The notes beneath the pieces were generated by a model. The model was given only the letters and a program-made list of their open reading frames with translations, did not search any database and was not told the origin of the DNA. Both the position numbers and the translations under genes were made by a program. A stretch of 64,000 nt of DNA from Rhizobium sp. FKY42 (GTDB lineage: Bacteria > Pseudomonadota > Alphaproteobacteria > Rhizobiales > Rhizobiaceae): assembly GCF_005222835.1 (NCBI RefSeq), contig NZ_STGA01000044.1:62001-126000 (forward strand), in the 5' to 3' direction. Every line of letters begins with the position of its first letter. Positions within the stretch are counted from its first letter, which is position 1. Of the stretch, positions 48,016-56,977 are shown piece after piece.

Positions 48016-49254
48016 ATGAGAAAGAACGTGCTCATCATCGGCGCGGGCGGCGTCGCGCAGGTGGTCGCCCACAAATGTGCGCAGAATAACGACGTGCTGG
48101 GCGATCTCCATATCGCATCCCGCACCAAGTCGAAGTGCGACGCGATTATCGCGAGCGTACACGAAAAGAAGGCCATGAAGCAGGAGGGCGTTCTTGAAGC
48201 CCATGCGCTCAACGCCCTCGATATCGAAGCCACCAAGACGCTGATCACCAGGCTTGGCATTCAGATCGTCATCAATGTCGGCACAGCCTTCCTGAACATG
48301 TCAGTCCTGCGGGCTTGCATGGATACCGGCGCTGCCTACATCGACACGGCCATCCACGAAGAGCCGAACAAGATCTGCGAAACGCCACCATGGTACGGTA
48401 ACTACGAGTGGAAGCGCGCCGCAGAATGTGAGGAAAAGGGCATCACCGCCATCCTCGGCGCCGGTTTCGATCCGGGCGTCGTCAACGCCTATGCCAAGCT
48501 GGCCAAGGACGAGTATCTCGACAAGGTCACCGATGTCGATATCGTCGACATCAATGCTGGCAGCCACGGCAAGTACTTCGCCACGAACTTCGATCCGGAA
48601 ATCAATTTCCGTGAATTCACCGGCGTCGTCTACTCCTGGCAGAAGGGCCAGTGGCAGGTGAACAAGATGTTCGAGATCGGTAAGGAATATGACCTGCCGG
48701 TTGTCGGCAAGCGCAAGGCCTATCTCTGCGGCCATGACGAAGTCCATTCGCTGGCCAAGAACATGGACGGCGCAGACGTCCGCTTCTGGATGGGCTTCGG
48801 CGATCACTACATCAACGTCTTCACGGTCTTGAAGTCGATCGGCCTTCTCTCCGAACAACCGGTCAAGCTGGCCGATGGCTCTGAAGTCGTGCCGCTCAAG
48901 GTCGTCAAGGCCTGCCTGCCGGACCCGGCATCGCTGGCACCAGAGTATGAAGGCAAGACCTGCATCGGCGATTACGTGAAGGGCCTGAAGGACGGAAAGG
49001 AAAAGACCGTCTTCATCTATAATGTCGCCGACCATAAGGAAGCCTACAATGAAGTGGGCAGCCAGGGCATTTCTTACACGGCAGGCGTTCCACCGGTCGC
49101 AGCGGCCATGCTGGTTGCAACAGGCGAATGGGATGTGAAGAAGATGGCGAATGTGGAAGAGCTTGCTCCGAAGCCGTTCATCAACCTTCTGAACAAGATC
49201 GGTCTGCCGACACGCATCCAGGATGAGAACGGCGATCGCGCTGTCGAATTCTGA
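48016..49254 (+). CDS. Carboxynorspermidine/carboxyspermidine dehydrogenase
   Basis: Saccharopine-dehydrogenase fold, 412 residues from ATG 48016. The N-terminal Rossmann motif is VLIIGAGGVAQVVAHKC, for NADPH. Reductively condenses putrescine (or diaminopropane) with aspartate semialdehyde to make the substrate of NspC. The typical sequence AILGAGFDPGVVNAYAKLA is present. The adjacent nspC and this order make the polyamine assignment firm over lysine biosynthesis. A 5-bp hairpin (ATAGG/CCTAT, 47997-48014) covers its AGGAG ribosome site. Confidence 0.93.
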   Translation: MRKNVLIIGAGGVAQVVAHKCAQNNDVLGDLHIASRTKSKCDAIIASVHEKKAMKQEGVLEAHALNALDIEATKTLITRLGIQIVINVGTAFLNMSVLRACMDTGAAYIDTAIHEEPNKICETPPWYGNYEWKRAAECEEKGITAILGAGFDPGVVNAYAKLAKDEYLDKVTDVDIVDINAGSHGKYFATNFDPEINFREFTGVVYSWQKGQWQVNKMFEIGKEYDLPVVGKRKAYLCGHDEVHSLAKNMDGADVRFWMGFGDHYINVFTVLKSIGLLSEQPVKLADGSEVVPLKVVKACLPDPASLAPEYEGKTCIGDYVKGLKDGKEKTVFIYNVADHKEAYNEVGSQGISYTAGVPPVAAAMLVATGEWDVKKMANVEELAPKPFINLLNKIGLPTRIQDENGDRAVEF

Positions 49255-49281
49255 AACGTCACGCCGTAAGCGTATTCCAGG

Positions 49282-49312
49282 ATCCGCCGGAGCAATCCGG
49301 CGGATTTTTTTT
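49282..49312 (+). terminator. Rho-independent terminator of the polyamine operon
   Basis: ATCCGCCGG (49282-49290), loop AGCAAT, CCGGCGGAT (49297-49305), running into eight T residues. An ideal intrinsic terminator 27 bp after the stop. Confidence 0.95.
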
Positions 49313-49320
49313 ACCCAGTT

Positions 49321-50205
49321 TTATGCAATACGACGGGAGAGATAGGCGGAAAAATCGTGCATGTCCTGAAGCAGGATGATCCGTTCCGGCGCGATAAACG
49401 GCTGCGATACCGGACCGCCGATGACAATATCCGCATGGGCCGGAACTGTCGCATGCAGGTCAGCGAGGATTTTCTCGAACGCCCGGTACGCCAGGGAGAT
49501 ACTGCTGAGACAAACGCAACGGGCGCCATGGCGCTCTGCCGCATGCGCGATCTCCATGACGGAGAGATTTGGGCCAAGGTACAGCACGTTCCATCCGGCT
49601 TGCCTGGCGAGGACTGCGGCGCAAAGCGCGCCGATTTCATGCGCTTCACCCTCCGGTGTCGTGGCGATGATGAGAGGCGCAGACGAACAGGGGGCCTCAT
49701 AAAGATCGAGGCTGTCGAGCAACAGCTTCCTGATCTGCATGCTGGCAAAGTGTTCATCGGCAACCGACAACCGGCCTTCAGCCCACAACGCACCCACCAG
49801 GTTCATGAGGGGTGAAACCGTTGTGAAAATAAAGTCTTCCGTCTCCTGAAGACGTCGGCGATCGGTCAGCCAGAGCGCGAAATCCGCGAACCTGCCGACA
49901 CGAAGAAGTTCGACCCCGGGACGCAGCGCGTTTCGGAGCACGACATCCTGTGTCATGGATTGCAGATCCTTCGCGTCCAGTCTGACGAGCGTACTGATCC
50001 GGTAGCCAGCATCAATGCAGAGTTTGAGGGATCGAAGCCGTTCGGCATGGCGCAGGGTATAAGTATGTGGCTTCAGTTCCGCGCTGGTAAAGTCGGTCAA
50101 ACCATAGCGCTCTTCCCAGACGCGTATCTGACGACTGGATAGGCCGGCATGCCGTGCCGTATCAGCAAGATTTAAAAGAGTTTGGTCAACATCTTCGGTC
50201 AACAC
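49321..50205 (-). CDS. MerR-type regulator with cobalamin-binding domain (CarH/LitR-like)
   Basis: 294 residues. The N-terminal MerR helix-turn-helix region shows LADTARHAGLSSRQIRVWEERYGL. The linker carries W141-x9-E151-H152, the motif of CarH/LitR that caps adenosylcobalamin, and the C-terminal Rossmann domain has E187-A-H189-E-I-G192, the ExHxxG cobalamin loop with the axial His. All ligands known from CarH are thus in place (W, E-H, H). CarH represses carotenoid or other genes in the dark and releases DNA on light. Targets here are unknown: no carotenoid or photolyase gene is near. Start ATG 50205 lies at the edge of a region with an inverted repeat. Confidence 0.9.
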   Translation of the reverse strand: MLTEDVDQTLLNLADTARHAGLSSRQIRVWEERYGLTDFTSAELKPHTYTLRHAERLRSLKLCIDAGYRISTLVRLDAKDLQSMTQDVVLRNALRPGVELLRVGRFADFALWLTDRRRLQETEDFIFTTVSPLMNLVGALWAEGRLSVADEHFASMQIRKLLLDSLDLYEAPCSSAPLIIATTPEGEAHEIGALCAAVLARQAGWNVLYLGPNLSVMEIAHAAERHGARCVCLSSISLAYRAFEKILADLHATVPAHADIVIGGPVSQPFIAPERIILLQDMHDFSAYLSRRIA

Positions 50206-50309
50206 GTCGAATCATCCGCCGTAATGCTTTCGGCGAGTATGGAATATTTTCCGCAATTCACAACAATTAAGGTTGAAAAGATAAAACGAATAAAACCTGA
50301 GCAAGTAAT

Positions 50310-50349
50310 AGATGTGCGCCACAAGTATTTATGACAATGGCACACATCT
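50310..50349. promoter_or_regulatory. Imperfect inverted repeat upstream of the CarH-like gene
   Basis: AGATGTGCGCC (50310-50320) and GGCACACATCT (50339-50349), 10 of 11 bases complementary, 18 bp apart. It lies about 105-145 bp before the regulator start and beyond the rpsU stop. Possible operator for autoregulation (inference). Confidence 0.35.
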
Positions 50350-50434
50350 TGATATCGAGCCGATACCCAAAGTGTTTCGTTTTATCGCATGTCGTTAGCG
50401 CGCAACCGCTGCACACTTATGGCTACGACATGCT

Positions 50435-50671
50435 TTAGCGCGGGCGAACAGCCTTCTTCGGCATGGGCAACAGGCCTTCACGCTGCATCTGCTTCTTCAC
50501 AAGTTTGCGATGGCGGCGAACGGCTTCTGCTTCTTCGCGAACACGGCGCTCGGAGGGCTTCTCGTAGGAAGTCCGGGCACGCATCTCGCGGAAGATGCCT
50601 TCACGCTGCATGCGCTTCTTGAGCACACGAAGCGCCTGTTCGACGTTGTTGTCTCTGACGATGACCTGCAA
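50435..50671 (-). CDS. rpsU: 30S ribosomal protein S21
   Basis: 78 residues. [25 protein letters not shown] is the S21 N-terminus, followed by [21 protein letters not shown] and a basic tail. It takes part in translation initiation in the small subunit. It lies 26 bp downstream of a small ORF on the same strand, and probably shares its transcript. Confidence 0.97.
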   Translation of the reverse strand: MQVIVRDNNVEQALRVLKKRMQREGIFREMRARTSYEKPSERRVREEAEAVRRHRKLVKKQMQREGLLPMPKKAVRPR

Positions 50672-50697
50672 GATGGCTCCTTGGTGCAGACGTGCTG

Positions 50698-50985
50698 CTA
50701 CTTCTTGATTTTCATTGAATTGAGGTTGATCCAGCCGGACGCGGGCTTTTGCTCTCCACCGGCTTTTGGTGGTTGCTTCCCGGAACTGGACAGTGAGGCG
50801 TCAATGTCATCTTCGCCGACGGTGCGGTCGAAGCTTTCCTCACTGAACCGAACACGGTAGCGCGTTGGCCCACCACTTTGCGACTCGGGCTGGACCGATA
50901 TAATCTGCCCCTTGCCCTGAGCTTGGCCGGAAGGACCTGCCTTCAGAACGATGCGATCACCAGCTATGTAGCGGTTTCTCGCCAC
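50698..50985 (-). CDS. Small protein upstream of rpsU, unknown function
   Basis: 95 residues from GTG 50985, preceded by AAGGAG six bases upstream, which fixes the start against the open ATG at 51003. It begins [20 protein letters not shown], like small beta-barrel proteins; the tail ends in NLNSMKIKK, and the middle contains [21 protein letters not shown]. Function unknown. Its position 26 bp before rpsU suggests a translation-linked role (inference). Confidence 0.7.
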   Translation of the reverse strand: MARNRYIAGDRIVLKAGPSGQAQGKGQIISVQPESQSGGPTRYRVRFSEESFDRTVGEDDIDASLSSSGKQPPKAGGEQKPASGWINLNSMKIKK

Positions 50986-51297
50986 GGCACTCTCCTTCTG
51001 CATTTCATTACAGCGCGGCGCGTTCAATTGAACGCGCGAACGACGCTGTAAGACTTTGACTTGATGCATGTTCGTTCCGCTCAACCGGATCCGGTTAAGC
51101 ACGACATGCATTGGCTGAACAAAAACAAAAGGCCGGGAAGAACCCGACCTCATAATGCTTCCTGCTTCAACGCCAGTACATCCGTGGTCGAAGAGAGCAG
51201 TTTTCAGCCAGCAAACTCGAATGCGCGAGGCGCACCGAGAAATCCGGGTACCGATCCCTGACGCCTCGCCACTCGAAGAGTGACAGGCAGCGGGAAA
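50986..51297. other. Intergenic region between cspA and the small gene
   Basis: 312 bp. Holds the 3' region and terminator of cspA (51120-51149); the rest, below 51120, should contain a promoter for the small gene and rpsU, which I cannot specify. No further gene seen. Confidence 0.5.
51120..51149 (-). terminator. Rho-independent terminator of cspA
   Basis: Minus strand GGTCGGG, loop TTCTT, CCCGGCC, then TTTTGTTTTT. The cspA stop is at 51298, about 150 bp away, so a 3' extension of that length is implied. Confidence 0.75.
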
Positions 51298-51507
51298 TCA
51301 AGCAGCCTGAAGGTTGTCTGCAGAGCTCTTGCCAGAACGACGGTCCTGGACGATTTCGAAGCTCACCTTCTGACCTTCCACCAGAGTGCGCATGCCAGCG
51401 CGCTCAACAGCAGAAATATGGACGAAAACGTCCGCATTGCCGTTCTCAGGCTGAATGAAGCCGAAACCCTTGGTGGTGTTGAAAAACTTGACTGTGCCGA
51501 TATTCAT
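51298..51507 (-). CDS. cspA: Cold-shock protein, CspA family
   Basis: 69 residues: single OB-fold. RNP1 is KGFGFIQ, RNP2 is VFVHISAV. Binds single-stranded nucleic acid as a chaperone. [18 protein letters not shown] is the usual start; ATG 51507 follows AAAGGAAATCGTT. The long 5' region upstream is compatible with a structured cold-shock leader. Confidence 0.97.
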   Translation of the reverse strand: MNIGTVKFFNTTKGFGFIQPENGNADVFVHISAVERAGMRTLVEGQKVSFEIVQDRRSGKSSADNLQAA

Positions 51508-51846
51508 AACGATTTCCTTTCATCAAATCGTTGTAGGGCCCACGATACCTTGCGGGCAAAGATCGAAGATTTGAGAGGAAATCTGACGAGAGCATCAAGC
51601 TCCGGGACGACGTCACAAGCAATTGTCGATGGGCTGAGGGTACGCTTTTATTGGATATATTCAACCTCAACGGCTGTATTTATTTGCAGACCTGCACAAA
51701 ATTAAAGGTAACTACCTGAAATAAAACCCCTAAATTTTCAATTCCGATGAACGTAGGCGGCGTTGTGTGACGATTTTCTCATCGAATTCTAACCCGGCTG
51801 CCTAGCAGCCGGGTCTTCTCCTCAGCTTTTTCGATAAAGGAAGCAA
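51508..51846. other. Region between cspA and the chemoreceptor
   Basis: 339 bp: the AT-rich 5' leader/promoter zone of cspA and, at 51792-51814, a perfect 10-bp hairpin (ACCCGGCTGC, loop, GCAGCCGGGT) that probably ends the chemoreceptor transcript although its T-tract is weak. No other gene seen. Confidence 0.6.
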
Positions 51847-53718
51847 TTAGGAGGCCCGGAGGAAAGGCAAAGACCCTGCGCTGGCGGCGGCTTGCTTTGA
51901 CTGCCGCGTCGTTCTATCCTTGTCATCACGGCTTTGATTGAGCTGGAATCTACCAACCATGCTGCTGAGCAGATTCGAATCAGCGGCCAGAGAATTGCTG
52001 ATCAGGGTCGTTTCCTCCACCATCGATGCATTCTTCTGGGTCATTTGATCAATGGAGTTGACCGCATCGCTGATCTCCGAAAGACCGATCGCTTGCTCTC
52101 GCGACGCCGTGGTAATGGCCTCTACCTTAGCATCGATTTCCCCGACGAATGTTTCAATCTGCTGCAAGGCTCCGCCCGTCTCGACAACGAGTTGCACGCC
52201 GGCGGCAACTTCTGTCCTTGACTTTGCGATGAGGGCATTGATTTCCTTCGCCGCGGTCGCCGAGCGCTGGGCAAGATCGCGAACCTCTTGCGCAACGACG
52301 GCAAAGCCCTTGCCGGCCTCCCCGGCGCGCGCAGCTTCAACCCCCGCATTGAGGGCGAGAAGATTGGTCTGGAAGGCAATCTGGTCGATCACATCGACAA
52401 TCTTGCCGATCTCGCCAGATGCGCCTTCGATACGTTTCATCGCGTCGATTGCATCGGCAACAACACCGCTGGACTTCGATGTGCATGTCCGCGCATCCCG
52501 CACCAGATTGCGCGTTTCAGATGTACGCTCCACCGAAGCCTTCACTGTCGAGGTAACCTCTTCGAGAGATGCGGCGGTTTGCTCAAGGGCCGCAGCCTGC
52601 TGCTCGGTACGCCGCGAAAGATTGTTGGCCGCCTCGCTCATTGCCATGGCACTGCCGTTGATCTGCGCAGTCTTCAGAAGAACCTGCTCCAGTGTCTGCT
52701 GAACTGTAGCGATGGAATGGTTGAAGTCTTCGCGCAAGGCTTCGAACTGCGTGGCAAAAGCCTCATCCAGCGGCTTGGAAATATCGCATTCCGCCAGTCG
52801 GCGCAGACCCGCGCCCAAACTGTCGACGACCTGCTTAAGCTGTACCGCCTCCTCGAGCCGGTGCCGTTCCTGCAGGGCCTTTGCCTCGTCTGACAGGAGA
52901 CGGCCAGCCTCCATCTCCTCTCGAAGACGTTTGCGTTCCAGCGCTGCGGCGCGAAACGTCTGAACCGAACGCGCCATGTCGCCGATCTCGTCGCCACGCT
53001 GCGCGAAAGGAACATCCTGGCTATAGTCACCGGCGGCAAGACGGCTCATATATCCGCCGATGGCAGTCAACGGCCCGATGGCACGCATCTTCATGAACCA
53101 CAGCCCCACCAGAAAGATGAGAAGCGACAGGATGCTGCCTCCCAGAGCAAGTGCGCCGAACTTTCTGTTGGCCTCTTCCGCCTCTGCTTCAGTGGCTTTC
53201 ATCCATGCATTCGCCATATCGACCAGACGAACGACCGCGGCCTGATGGTCACGAAACTTCTGTTGCAAGGCATCGAAGCTTATGTGGGCAGTCTCGACAT
53301 CGGCATCGGCTGCGAGCACGGCAAAGCTCGCGTCAATCTGCTTCCAGAAAGCATCACCTTTGACGAGCACATCATTCAGAAGAAAAGACTTCAGTTCATC
53401 CGGCAAATTGGAAGCCTTCCAATAAGAACGCCTTTCCTCATAGTCCTTCTTGAGTTTGTTGATCAGTTTGACGTTATCCGGAAGCTCGTCACGATGGATC
53501 ACCACTTCCGTCGCCAGTCCATAGGCCTCCACCAAGTAAAGCGGCGGAGGAAGAATATCTGCCACCAGATCTTTTCCATCGACGATCTGATTAAAAACCG
53601 GACCACCAACTTTCAACTCACCTAAAACAATACGCTGGATACCGAGCGAGCCGAGAATCCCTGTTGCTACAATAATACCAAACAAAACGGTCATGCGAGA
53701 GATGGTCAATGTGAACAT
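51847..53718 (-). CDS. Methyl-accepting chemotaxis protein
   Basis: 623 residues from ATG 53718 (SD GAGGA). N-terminal helix near residues 10-30, a periplasmic four-helix-like sensor of about 150 residues, second helix ([18 protein letters not shown]), HAMP, then a methylation coiled coil and the highly conserved hairpin [24 protein letters not shown]. The C-terminus lacks a CheR/CheB-binding pentapeptide. No chemotaxis genes are adjacent; the ligand cannot be inferred. Terminated by the hairpin noted at 51792-51814. Confidence 0.95.
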   Translation of the reverse strand: MFTLTISRMTVLFGIIVATGILGSLGIQRIVLGELKVGGPVFNQIVDGKDLVADILPPPLYLVEAYGLATEVVIHRDELPDNVKLINKLKKDYEERRSYWKASNLPDELKSFLLNDVLVKGDAFWKQIDASFAVLAADADVETAHISFDALQQKFRDHQAAVVRLVDMANAWMKATEAEAEEANRKFGALALGGSILSLLIFLVGLWFMKMRAIGPLTAIGGYMSRLAAGDYSQDVPFAQRGDEIGDMARSVQTFRAAALERKRLREEMEAGRLLSDEAKALQERHRLEEAVQLKQVVDSLGAGLRRLAECDISKPLDEAFATQFEALREDFNHSIATVQQTLEQVLLKTAQINGSAMAMSEAANNLSRRTEQQAAALEQTAASLEEVTSTVKASVERTSETRNLVRDARTCTSKSSGVVADAIDAMKRIEGASGEIGKIVDVIDQIAFQTNLLALNAGVEAARAGEAGKGFAVVAQEVRDLAQRSATAAKEINALIAKSRTEVAAGVQLVVETGGALQQIETFVGEIDAKVEAITTASREQAIGLSEISDAVNSIDQMTQKNASMVEETTLISNSLAADSNLLSSMVGRFQLNQSRDDKDRTTRQSKQAAASAGSLPFLRAS

Positions 53719-54072
53719 GAAAATCCTCATCCGCGTGATGGAACCTGTTATGATGCCTCCATCCTGGCACTTCTTCTAAATCCAAAAATATGCATATATT
53801 TATTAACGCAATCTATATCCTGTTTACCGTCTTAAGGAGAGACTACAGCTCGGCGAGTATAAAAGTATATCTGCAGGCAATTTCGGATGATGTGGATAGT
53901 TGTTACCGCTATCATGAGCTTCACTCACTTTTTCCCGCATGGATTGCTTTTTGCCCGCCAAAGGTAGCATGGCTAGCTATCTGTCCGTGCATCGCCATCT
54001 ACAGGACATCCAGCGGCGTGAGTGGTTGTTAACCGAACGAAATCGACATCGGGACACCAAAGGGCACAAGAA

Positions 54073-54096
54073 TTTTTTGAGCAATTGCTCAAAAAA
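54073..54096. repeat. Perfect 24-bp palindrome
   Basis: TTTTTTGAGCAA joined to its reverse complement TTGCTCAAAAAA without a spacer. It is perfectly symmetric. The A-run follows instead of a T-run, so it is not a plain terminator. It lies 15 bp from the clpP terminator on the side away from clpP. Confidence 0.85.
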
Positions 54097-54110
54097 GATC
54101 AATTTGCGGC

Positions 54111-54147
54111 AAAGAAAAAGCCGTGCCGGAGGAACTCCGGCACGGCT
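54111..54147 (-). terminator. Rho-independent terminator of clpP
   Basis: Minus strand AGCCGTGCCGGAG, loop TTC, CTCCGGCACGGCT, then TTTTCTTT: a 13-bp perfect stem. It lies 28 bp after the clpP stop. Confidence 0.9.
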
Positions 54148-54175
54148 TCTCGCAGAATAAGAACTTAGCGTAACG

Positions 54176-54763
54176 TCAGTCGATCTCGGACTGACTCTCG
54201 ACGATGCGGTTGACGAGGCCGTAGGACACAGCGTCTTCCGCGCCCAGCCAGTAATCGCGATCAATATCCTTGGCGATTTTTTCCTCGCTCTGGCCGGTAG
54301 CCTTGGCGAAGATCTTGATCAGGCGCTGGTTCATCTTGATGATTTCGCGAGCCTGGATCTCGATATCAGAGACCATTCCACGCGTTCCACCAGAGGGTTG
54401 ATGAAGCAGGAAGCGGGTGTTCGGCAAGCAGATGCGGCGCTCTTTCGGCGCCGCGACGTAGATCAACGCACCGGCAGAGGCTACCCAACCCGTACCGATC
54501 ATCCAGACGTTCGGCTTGATGAACTTGATCATGTCATGAATCGAATCGCCTGATTCGACGTGACCGCCGGGGGAGTTTACGTAAATGCGAATGTCTTCAT
54601 CGCTCGCGGCAGCCAGCGCAACAAGCTGGGTGCAGACCTTCTGGGCCAGCTCTTGGGTAATCGGGCCATAAATGAAGATCGAACGCGACTTGAAAAGATT
54701 CGCCTCCGTTTCCTTGCCGAGCGGCAATTCCTTCGTCTTGTCGTCTTCATTCTCGTCGTTCAT
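54176..54763 (-). CDS. clpP: ATP-dependent Clp protease proteolytic subunit
   Basis: 195 residues from ATG 54763 (GGAG upstream). The catalytic triad is visible: Ser in [14 protein letters not shown], His in [11 protein letters not shown], Asp in [35 protein letters not shown] is the family core. Forms the tetradecameric proteolytic chamber used with ClpA/ClpX. Rhizobia have several clpP copies; the divergent N-terminus ([20 protein letters not shown]) marks an accessory paralogue. The adaptor clpS lies in the same window at 3979. Confidence 0.93.
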   Translation of the reverse strand: MNDENEDDKTKELPLGKETEANLFKSRSIFIYGPITQELAQKVCTQLVALAAASDEDIRIYVNSPGGHVESGDSIHDMIKFIKPNVWMIGTGWVASAGALIYVAAPKERRICLPNTRFLLHQPSGGTRGMVSDIEIQAREIIKMNQRLIKIFAKATGQSEEKIAKDIDRDYWLGAEDAVSYGLVNRIVESQSEID

Positions 54764-54871
54764 CGAACAGTCTCCAGAGTGAATTTGCTCTCCTCGGACA
54801 TAATGTGTTCGCGCGCACAAAACAATCAGCCAGCGACGTTATGATGAATATGGCCTTCGTCATTTTACGCA

Positions 54872-54900
54872 TAGACAACTTTTTAGGCAGTGCCTAATCT
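54872..54900 (+). promoter_or_regulatory. hupE promoter with palindromic operator
   Basis: -35 TAGACA (54872-54877), 17 bp spacer, -10 TAATCT (54895-54900). The palindrome TTAGGCA-G-TGCCTAA (54883-54897) sits in the spacer and into the -10, a classic repressor position. Transcription would begin near 54907, about 47 nt before the hupE ATG. The binding protein is unknown. Confidence 0.6.
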
Positions 54901-54953
54901 CGCGCCGAACGCAATGAATTCCGTTGCGCCGCGCATTTCGAAGGGGAACATTC

Positions 54954-55544
54954 ATGTTCAAACGTCTTTCACTGGCTGTCGCAGTATCCGCCCTGACCGC
55001 CGTCCCGGCATTCGCACATCTTGATCCACTGGAACATGGTTCGATCGCGGCAGGGCTGTCCCACCCCCTCTTCGCAGCAGACCATGTTCTGGCCATGGTT
55101 GCGGTTGGCCTCTGGGCGGCCCAGATCGGCACGGATCCCGAGCGTCGTCAGGCTCTCTGGCTTGTTCCCTCCGCCTTCGTGGGCATGATGATTCTCGGCT
55201 TTGGTCTTGCGGTTATAGGGGCGCCCCTTCCCTTCGTCGAACCCGCAATCCTGGCCTCTGTGATCGGCCTTGGCCTACTGGTGGCCCTGGCTGTGCGCGT
55301 GCCTCTGGCAGCATCGGGAACGATCGTTGGCATGTTCGCGCTATTCCACGGCTACGCGCACGGTGGCGAGTTGGGGTCCGCGGCGGCACTTCAGTTTGGC
55401 CTGGGCTTTGCCGTCGCAACGGCTTTCCTGCACCTGATCGGCGTCGGACTTGGCGTGACGACCGCCCGCCTGTCTCCCGCCATCGGTCGCATTGCAGGCG
55501 CAGCAACGGCTCTTGCCGGTCTTTCGCTTGCATTTGGTGGCTGA
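54954..55544 (+). CDS. hupE: HupE/UreJ-family metal permease
   Basis: 196 residues from ATG 54954 (AAGGGG). Signal-like N-terminus, then the conserved AHLDPLEHGSIAAGLSHPL with metal-binding His residues and FAADHVLAMVAVG, and six or so helices. The family transports nickel or cobalt. No hydrogenase or urease genes are in the window, so cobalt (for B12) or general nickel is possible. No B12 riboswitch is visible; instead a palindromic operator overlaps its promoter. Confidence 0.92.
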   Translation: MFKRLSLAVAVSALTAVPAFAHLDPLEHGSIAAGLSHPLFAADHVLAMVAVGLWAAQIGTDPERRQALWLVPSAFVGMMILGFGLAVIGAPLPFVEPAILASVIGLGLLVALAVRVPLAASGTIVGMFALFHGYAHGGELGSAAALQFGLGFAVATAFLHLIGVGLGVTTARLSPAIGRIAGAATALAGLSLAFGG

Positions 55545-55652
55545 AGTAAGGCTCTCTTACCAAGATTTAAGCTTCGGGCCTGCTGACAAGGCCCGAATTT
55601 CTCCCTACTTCCTCCTCATGGCTGTCGTTAAACGAGCCTTGAGGAGCTGACC

Positions 55653-56465
55653 ATGTCACCTGAAGAACGCCAACTTCTGACTGAACTGTTTCAACGAGTC
55701 CGAGGTGCCACTGCCACGCCGCGCGACCCGGAAGCGGAAACGCTGATCGCGGGTGCCGTTCGTCAGGAACCCGCCTCGCCCTACTATCTGGCACAGGCCG
55801 TCATCGTGCAGGAGAAGGGTCTCGAAGCCGCATCCAAACGGATTTCAGAACTTGAGGCGCAAGTTCGGCAGTTGCAGGAAAAACAGGCAGCTGCGCCGCG
55901 CGAAACGGAGCAGCGTGGCGGCTTTCTCAGCTCCATCTTCGGCTCCAGCCAGCCGCCGCAACCGCCCGCACAATCGCGACAGCAGCCATCGCTTCGTCCC
56001 TACAATGGCGCACCAAGCGGCCCTTGGGGTCAATCGCTCGAAGTGCAGCAGCAACCAGCCTATGGACAACCGGGAGCAATGGCACCATCCGGCCCTTGGT
56101 CTTCCGGCGCTTCCGCCCCTGCCATGCGCGCGCCGTCGGCTGGCAGCAGCTTCCTGACGGGCGCGCTCGGCACGGCCGCTGGCGTTGCAGGCGGCATGCT
56201 TCTTGCCAACTCCCTTAGCGGAATCTTCAGTCATCATATGAGCGGGCTTGGTCTGGCCTCTCCGGCAGCCGAAGGGTTCAGCAGCAACCCGATCGAGGAA
56301 ACCACGGTCATCAACAACTATTATGGCGACGCCCCTCCAGCCCAGGCCGATCCAATTCCGGCGCAGGCTGACCCTAAGCCGGACAATGATCTCCAGCAGG
56401 CATCCTATGACGACTGGAGTGCCGACGCCAGTGATTCCGGCGGCGACGATAGTAGCTTCGCGTGA
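55653..56465 (+). CDS. DUF2076 protein
   Basis: 270 residues, MSPEERQLLTELFQRVR at the N-terminus. A helix region (residues 1-85) is followed by a long Gln/Pro-rich stretch, a short hydrophobic segment with small residues (FLTGALGTAAGVAGGMLLANSL), and a C-terminal Asp-rich tail. DUF2076 proteins are described as periplasmic ligand-binding-sensor-like, but the function is unknown; no signal peptide is present here. ATG 55653 follows TTGAGGAGCTGACC. Confidence 0.88.
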   Translation: MSPEERQLLTELFQRVRGATATPRDPEAETLIAGAVRQEPASPYYLAQAVIVQEKGLEAASKRISELEAQVRQLQEKQAAAPRETEQRGGFLSSIFGSSQPPQPPAQSRQQPSLRPYNGAPSGPWGQSLEVQQQPAYGQPGAMAPSGPWSSGASAPAMRAPSAGSSFLTGALGTAAGVAGGMLLANSLSGIFSHHMSGLGLASPAAEGFSSNPIEETTVINNYYGDAPPAQADPIPAQADPKPDNDLQQASYDDWSADASDSGGDDSSFA

Positions 56466-56508
56466 TGGACAGAAGCCGGGTTCAGCGCCCGGCTTCCCTT
56501 AACTGTTT

Positions 56509-56973
56509 TCACCCACGGCCGCGATAGGTCGGCACGCCCTGATCCGGCAACCAGACACCTTCCGGCGCTGCACCGGTCTGCCAGAAAACATCGATCGGTA
56601 TTCCGCCGCGCGGATACCAGTAGGCACCGATGCGTAGCCATTTCGGCTCCAGCAGATCAACGATCCGCTTGGCGATGTACACGGAGCAATCCTCGTGGAA
56701 GGCGCCGTGATTACGGAACGAGGTGAGGAACAGCTTCAGCGATTTCGATTCCACCAGAAAACCATTCGGGATGTAATCGATCACGATATGCGCGAAATCC
56801 GGCTGTCCGGTCATAGGGCACAGCGATGTGAATTCCGGCGCGGTGAAACGCACGACGAAATCCGTTCCTGCATTGTTGTTGGGCACCTTTTCCAGCACCG
56901 CCTCTTCCGGGCTGGTTGGCGCATCCACCTGGCGGCCGAGCTGGGAGAGCCCGCTGACATCGGTCTTGCTCAT
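56509..56973 (-). CDS. queF: NADPH-dependent 7-cyano-7-deazaguanine reductase QueF
   Basis: Final step to preQ1 in queuosine synthesis. 154 residues (unimodular type). The active-site Cys in [28 protein letters not shown] and HGAFHEDC with the substrate Glu/His/Asp are intact. Follows a CDF exporter gene by 4 bp, so co-transcribed. A weak hairpin (AGCCGGG/CCCGGCT, 56474-56494) separates it from DUF2076. Confidence 0.97.
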   Translation of the reverse strand: MSKTDVSGLSQLGRQVDAPTSPEEAVLEKVPNNNAGTDFVVRFTAPEFTSLCPMTGQPDFAHIVIDYIPNGFLVESKSLKLFLTSFRNHGAFHEDCSVYIAKRIVDLLEPKWLRIGAYWYPRGGIPIDVFWQTGAAPEGVWLPDQGVPTYRGRG

Positions 56974-56977
56974 CTGA

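Larger units (their letters stand above)
53719..54175. other. Intergenic region with 24-bp palindrome and clpP terminator
   Basis: 457 bp, AT-rich on the left, between chemoreceptor and clpP. Contains a perfect palindrome at 54073-54096 and the clpP terminator at 54111-54147. An 80-codon open frame at 53790-54032 has no ribosome site and unusual composition, so is not called. No RNA gene seen. Confidence 0.6.

Noticed and set aside
53790..54032. 80-codon open frame between chemoreceptor and clpP
   Set aside because: No ribosome site, unusual residues (Cys, Tyr, Ile), and AT-rich surroundings.
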